Assembly (NCBI GenBank): GCA_017644045.1
Contig: JAEPMI010000013.1
Span: 186,001 to 250,000, forward strand
DNA: 64,000 nucleotides
Source of the DNA: Deltaproteobacteria bacterium
GTDB lineage: Bacteria; Myxococcota_A; Polyangia; Polyangiales; Houyiibacteriaceae
Direction of reading: 5' to 3'
Positions within the stretch are counted from its first letter, which is position 1, and every line of letters starts with the position of its first letter. The notes below the pieces were generated by a model. The model ran no database searches, was not told the DNA's origin, and saw only the letters and a list, made by a program, of their open reading frames with translations. This document shows, piece by piece, positions 61,229 to 64,000 of the stretch. Position numbers and translations under genes: made by a program.

Positions 61229-63135
61229 GCGCCAGCGCTTCACACTCGATGCACGACGCCGCCGAGGCGGTCGGGCTCGACTCCAAGGCCCGCCGGGTCC
61301 TCGCGCCCGCGCTCGCGGTGGCGGTGCCCCTGGTGGCCTACCTCGCGACGGTCTCGTCGAGTGGCTACTGGCTCGACGCGGGCGAGCTCGTCGCCCAGGG
61401 CCGCGACTTCGGGATCAGCCACCCGCCCGGTCACCCGCTCTTCGGCATGCTCGCCACGGCGGCCGGCCTACTCCCGCTCGGCAGCCTCGCGTTTCGCGTC
61501 GCGCTGCTGAGCGCCGGCTGCGTCGGCCTCGCGTGCTTCTTCTTCTACCGCGCCGCTCGCCGGACCCTCGATACGATGCGGCTGGCCCCGGGCCTCGCGG
61601 GGGTGCTCGCCGTGGCCACGACCTGGCTCACCGCGGGCACCACCGGCTGGTGGCTCCAGGCCGTCCGCCCCGAGGTCTACGCGCTCCAGGCGGCGCTGGT
61701 CTTCTTCATCATCGATCGGCTGACCGCCCTCGAGGCTGCCGCACCGACCCGCGACCACCGACCGCTCTACGCAGCGTCGCTCGCGTTCGGGCTCGCGCTG
61801 GCCAATCACCACTTCCTGGCGCTCCTGCTCTTGCCGGCCGCGGCCCCGACCCTCGCTCGCGCGATGCTCGGAGGGGGGCGTCGAACCCTCCTGCGCGCGG
61901 TCGGCTTCGGCGCCCTCGGGCTCTCGACCTACCTCTACCTGCCGCTGCGCGCCGCGTCGGGCGCGTTCCAGCGTTTTGGCAGCCCCGACAGCGCGGAGCG
62001 CTTCTGGTGGGTGGTCAGCGCGCAGGCCTTCCAGAAGAACACCGGCTCGGGCGTGCCCGCTCCCGTCGGCGAGCGCTTCGCGGACGTGCTGGTCCAGCTG
62101 GCGCTCGACCTGAGTCCGCTGACCGTCATTCTCGCGATCGGCGGCATCTATGTGGGTCTGCGCGTGCGCGCGACCCGGCGCATCGGGCTCCTCTGGCTCC
62201 TGCTGCTGTCGACCCACATCGCGGCCCGCGCGTGGCTCGGTTTCGTCCGCCACAACCCCGACGCGCTCGGCTACCTGATGCCCGCGAGCGGGACCATCGC
62301 GCTCTTCGCGGCGCTCCTGGTCGGAGTGCTCCTCCACGCGGTCGCTCAGCGCGCGCCGCGAGTCGCCATCGTGGCCGGTCTGGTGGCCGCGGGACTCACG
62401 CTCCTGCCGCTCCCTCGGGTCGCGCCCGACGTGACCTTGGCCACCTTCCGCGCGGGCGACGCCTTCGACGATGTCCTCCTTCGCGAGCTACCTCCGCGAG
62501 CGGTCGTCCTCGCGCACGAGCCCCAGACCATCTTCCGGATCGCCGGCGCACAGTCGATCGGCGAGCGTCCCGACGTCGTCGTCGTGCCCATCCCGCTGCT
62601 GCCCTACCCCGAGATGGTCGCCGACCTCGCCGAGGACGACCCGACGCTCCGAGACCTGCTCCGCGCCCACCTGCTCGACGGAGCAATCGGCGCGGCTCCG
62701 CTCGAGAGTCTGGCCGCCGAGCGACCGGTGTTCCTCGAGATGGATCCCCGCGTCGGCGAGGCGCTCCACGCGTCGCTCGTGCCCGCGGGCCACTACCACC
62801 GCGCGCTCGCCGACGGTGCGACCGACACGGACGTGGCCGAGCACGAGGTCGAGTCTCGGGCTCGTCTCGACCGCCTGCGCCAGCGGCTGGGCGCGCTCGA
62901 CTCGGCCATCGACGGAGAGACCCGCAGTCGCCTGCTCTGGGAGCGCTACCAACACGCGCTCTTCCTCGCGGGCCGCGGTCAGCGGGAGGCCGCGCTCGCT
63001 CACGTCGAGGTCGGTCGCGAGCTCAACCCGGACGAGCCCCTGCTCGCCGCGTTCGCCCAGGCGCTCGCGCCGCCGCCGGAAGGCGAAGAGCCCCAGCCCC
63101 TCGATCTCACGCCCTTCCGGCTCGACGCCCTCTGA
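61225..63135 (+). CDS. DUF2723 membrane protein (possible glycosyltransferase)
   Basis: The 636-residue protein has about ten membrane helices in its first 400 residues. The conserved first loop SSGYWLDAGELVAQGRDFGI with SHPPGHPLFG carries the acidic Asp/Glu seen in GT-C-fold enzymes. The block AGTTGWWLQAVRPEVYALQA follows, and a soluble C-terminal part includes helical segments LRQRLGALDSAIDGETRSRL. DUF2723 proteins are thought to move sugars from lipid carriers onto proteins or lipids, but biochemical support is limited. Co-translated with the dehydrogenase upstream. Confidence 0.85.
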   Translation: MSASASHSMHDAAEAVGLDSKARRVLAPALAVAVPLVAYLATVSSSGYWLDAGELVAQGRDFGISHPPGHPLFGMLATAAGLLPLGSLAFRVALLSAGCVGLACFFFYRAARRTLDTMRLAPGLAGVLAVATTWLTAGTTGWWLQAVRPEVYALQAALVFFIIDRLTALEAAAPTRDHRPLYAASLAFGLALANHHFLALLLLPAAAPTLARAMLGGGRRTLLRAVGFGALGLSTYLYLPLRAASGAFQRFGSPDSAERFWWVVSAQAFQKNTGSGVPAPVGERFADVLVQLALDLSPLTVILAIGGIYVGLRVRATRRIGLLWLLLLSTHIAARAWLGFVRHNPDALGYLMPASGTIALFAALLVGVLLHAVAQRAPRVAIVAGLVAAGLTLLPLPRVAPDVTLATFRAGDAFDDVLLRELPPRAVVLAHEPQTIFRIAGAQSIGERPDVVVVPIPLLPYPEMVADLAEDDPTLRDLLRAHLLDGAIGAAPLESLAAERPVFLEMDPRVGEALHASLVPAGHYHRALADGATDTDVAEHEVESRARLDRLRQRLGALDSAIDGETRSRLLWERYQHALFLAGRGQREAALAHVEVGRELNPDEPLLAAFAQALAPPPEGEEPQPLDLTPFRLDAL

Positions 63136-63142
63136 CGCGCCG

Positions 63143-63697
63143 TCATCGCGTCGGTTCGGGGACCTCGGGCACGGCGGGAAGATCGGTGTCGACCGGCGGC
63201 TGGGTCTCGCTGTTCGCGCGCTCCTCCCACGCCTGCCGCAGATCGCGGGCGACCGCCGGTGGGACGCTCTCGTCGAGCACGATGCGCCAGCCGACCTCGT
63301 CTTCCTGCAGCACCACCGGCCGGATGCGGACCTCGGGGTTCGCCGAGCGCACGTGCGCGACGTCCTCGGTGATGGAGATCCGGAGCGAGTCCTTGGCTCT
63401 CACGAGGTTACCGAAGACGTAGCCCGCCAGACCCTCGTCGGCGGGCTCGTCCCAGTCGGCGAAGGCGAGCTGGCGAGCCTCGGGGTCGTTCAGGTGAAAT
63501 CCGCGCCCGATGTCCATCCGCCGATCGATCTCCTTCTGAGAGATCTCGAGCACCCCGTACGCCTCGAGCAGGGTGTGCACCGTCGCTCGAGGCGTGTGGT
63601 AGCGGAGATCGGAGTGGCCCTCGCTGCCACCGCAGGCGCCGATGACGCCGAGCGTGAGGAGCACCACGAGGGCTCCTGGCCAAAGGAGTTGACGCAT
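63143..63697 (-). CDS. Putative lipoprotein of unknown function
   Basis: The 184-residue protein has a lipobox signal (VVLLTLGVIGACGGSEGH, Cys22) and a helical body with TPRATVHTLLEAYGVLEISQ, RMDIGRGFHLNDPEARQLAF and VRAKDSLRISITEDVAHVRS. A Pro-rich tail follows. I recognise no family. The N-terminal block, a ...T...LL.AYG.... pattern followed by short strands, suggests a small NTF2-like fold. It is convergent with the DUF2723 gene, seven bases apart. Confidence 0.7.
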   Translation of the reverse strand: MRQLLWPGALVVLLTLGVIGACGGSEGHSDLRYHTPRATVHTLLEAYGVLEISQKEIDRRMDIGRGFHLNDPEARQLAFADWDEPADEGLAGYVFGNLVRAKDSLRISITEDVAHVRSANPEVRIRPVVLQEDEVGWRIVLDESVPPAVARDLRQAWEERANSETQPPVDTDLPAVPEVPEPTR

Positions 63698-63807
63698 TCT
63701 TGCCGCACCTTAGCTTGGCCCTCGTTGCGGCCCAAAGGGGCCCGAGAATACGGTCGCGAGGCCTGCTGCCCCGCTCGCTGGCGGCGGCCGCCGTCGCGCC
63801 CGTGTCA

Positions 63808-63826
63808 GGGAGACTTCCGTCTCCCC
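63808..63826 (+). promoter_or_regulatory. Hairpin in the clpB leader
   Basis: GGGAGAC pairs with GTCTCCC around a TTCC loop about 25 bases before the clpB start, just upstream of an AGGAGA ribosome binding site. It could be a small leader structure affecting translation or a transcription factor site; it does not match the CIRCE or sigma-32 consensus. The 152-base gap from 63698 to 63849 contains nothing else clear. Confidence 0.35.
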
Positions 63827-63849
63827 CATCCCGATAGGAGAATCATTCG

Positions 63850-64000
63850 ATGCGTCTCGATCGACTGACGAACAAGACCCGGGAAGCGCTGATGAGCGCT
63901 CAACAGGGCGCCGCGAAGAACGGCCACCCCGAGATTCACGCCGATCACCTGCTCCTCGCGCTCCTCGCGCAAGACGACGGCCTCGCGCCCGCGATCCTGA
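63850..64000 (+). CDS. clpB: ClpB chaperone, 5' part only
   Basis: Only about 50 residues are visible before the window ends. They match the Clp N-domain of ClpB: MRLDRLTNKTREALMSAQQG, then AAKNGHPEIHADHLLLALLA and QDDGLAPAIL. ClpB is an AAA+ disaggregase that works with DnaK to resolubilise proteins. The AGGAGA site a few bases upstream supports ATG 63850. Confidence 0.85.
   Translation, partial: MRLDRLTNKTREALMSAQQGAAKNGHPEIHADHLLLALLAQDDGLAPAIL

Noticed and set aside
63808-63849. A sigma-32 or CIRCE heat-shock element before clpB
   Set aside because: CCCCAT is present, but no CTTG-type -35 lies at the right distance and no TTAGCACTC/GAGTGCTAA pair is seen.

Overview
The window is high-GC DNA, densely packed with genes that mostly end in TGA. 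It looks like a chromosomal segment from a member of the Myxococcota, probably Polyangia and Sandaracinaceae-like. The evidence is a MYXO-CTERM-type C-terminal anchor and Cys-rich NCGxCG-type motif on the first protein, an RCC1-repeat secreted protein, many lipoproteins, DUF4388 and M61/PDZ-like proteins, and an imuA-imuB-dnaE2 cassette. The assignment rests on protein style, because no rRNA is present. I saw no insertion sequence, prophage, integrase or CRISPR array.

Layout. 1-4.1 kb: the 3' part of a MYXO-CTERM surface protein, an RCC1-repeat protein and a DUF1704 (MATCAP-like) metalloprotease. 4.2-13.9 kb: two tandem, translationally coupled alpha-2-macroglobulin-like genes. Both lack a thioester motif and both carry a pseudopilin-like loop in the middle. 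14-21.4 kb: a TetR regulator divergent from a COQ4-like gene, a 5'-3' exonuclease, a TonB-C-like protein, a TPR lipoprotein, a chemoreceptor and tatA/B-tatC. 21.7-27.8 kb: a CRP-like protein, a DUF2064/GT2 glycosyltransferase pair, cytochrome c, ribosomal protein S21, an endonuclease/phosphatase-fold protein, lipoproteins, a MobA-like protein and an EamA transporter. 27.8-38.1 kb: a protein with a redox-dead thioredoxin-like domain, then a long leftward block. That block holds a PilZ-like protein, a degenerate Fic protein, a coupled TlpA / NtrY-like kinase / DUF4390 / Omp85 operon, a DUF4388 protein, an M61-like lipoprotein and a patatin. 38.3-46.1 kb: gdhA, cdsA, uppS, a DnaJ-like protein, bioD, bioF, gcdH and tRNA-Ala(CGC). 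46.1-53.9 kb: a beta-barrel surface antigen, a PAP2 phosphatase and the SOS mutasome imuA-imuB-dnaE2 behind a LexA-like site. 54-64 kb: a SnoaL-like protein with an ECF sigma factor, glycosyltransferase, flippase, an NTT-like nucleotide transporter, a dual-specificity phosphatase, a 2-hydroxyacid dehydrogenase, a DUF2723 membrane protein, a lipoprotein and the 5' end of clpB.

The most unusual signals are four. (1) The paired A2M-like proteins contain an embedded GspG-like segment. (2) A dispersed, partly inverted repeat has copies between genes and one copy translated in frame inside the thioredoxin-like gene. (3) A perfect palindrome GCGTTGCACGTGCAACGC lies upstream of bioD and again across the bioF start codon. 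(4) Several proteins keep an enzyme fold but have lost catalytic residues (Fic, thioredoxin, M61-like).
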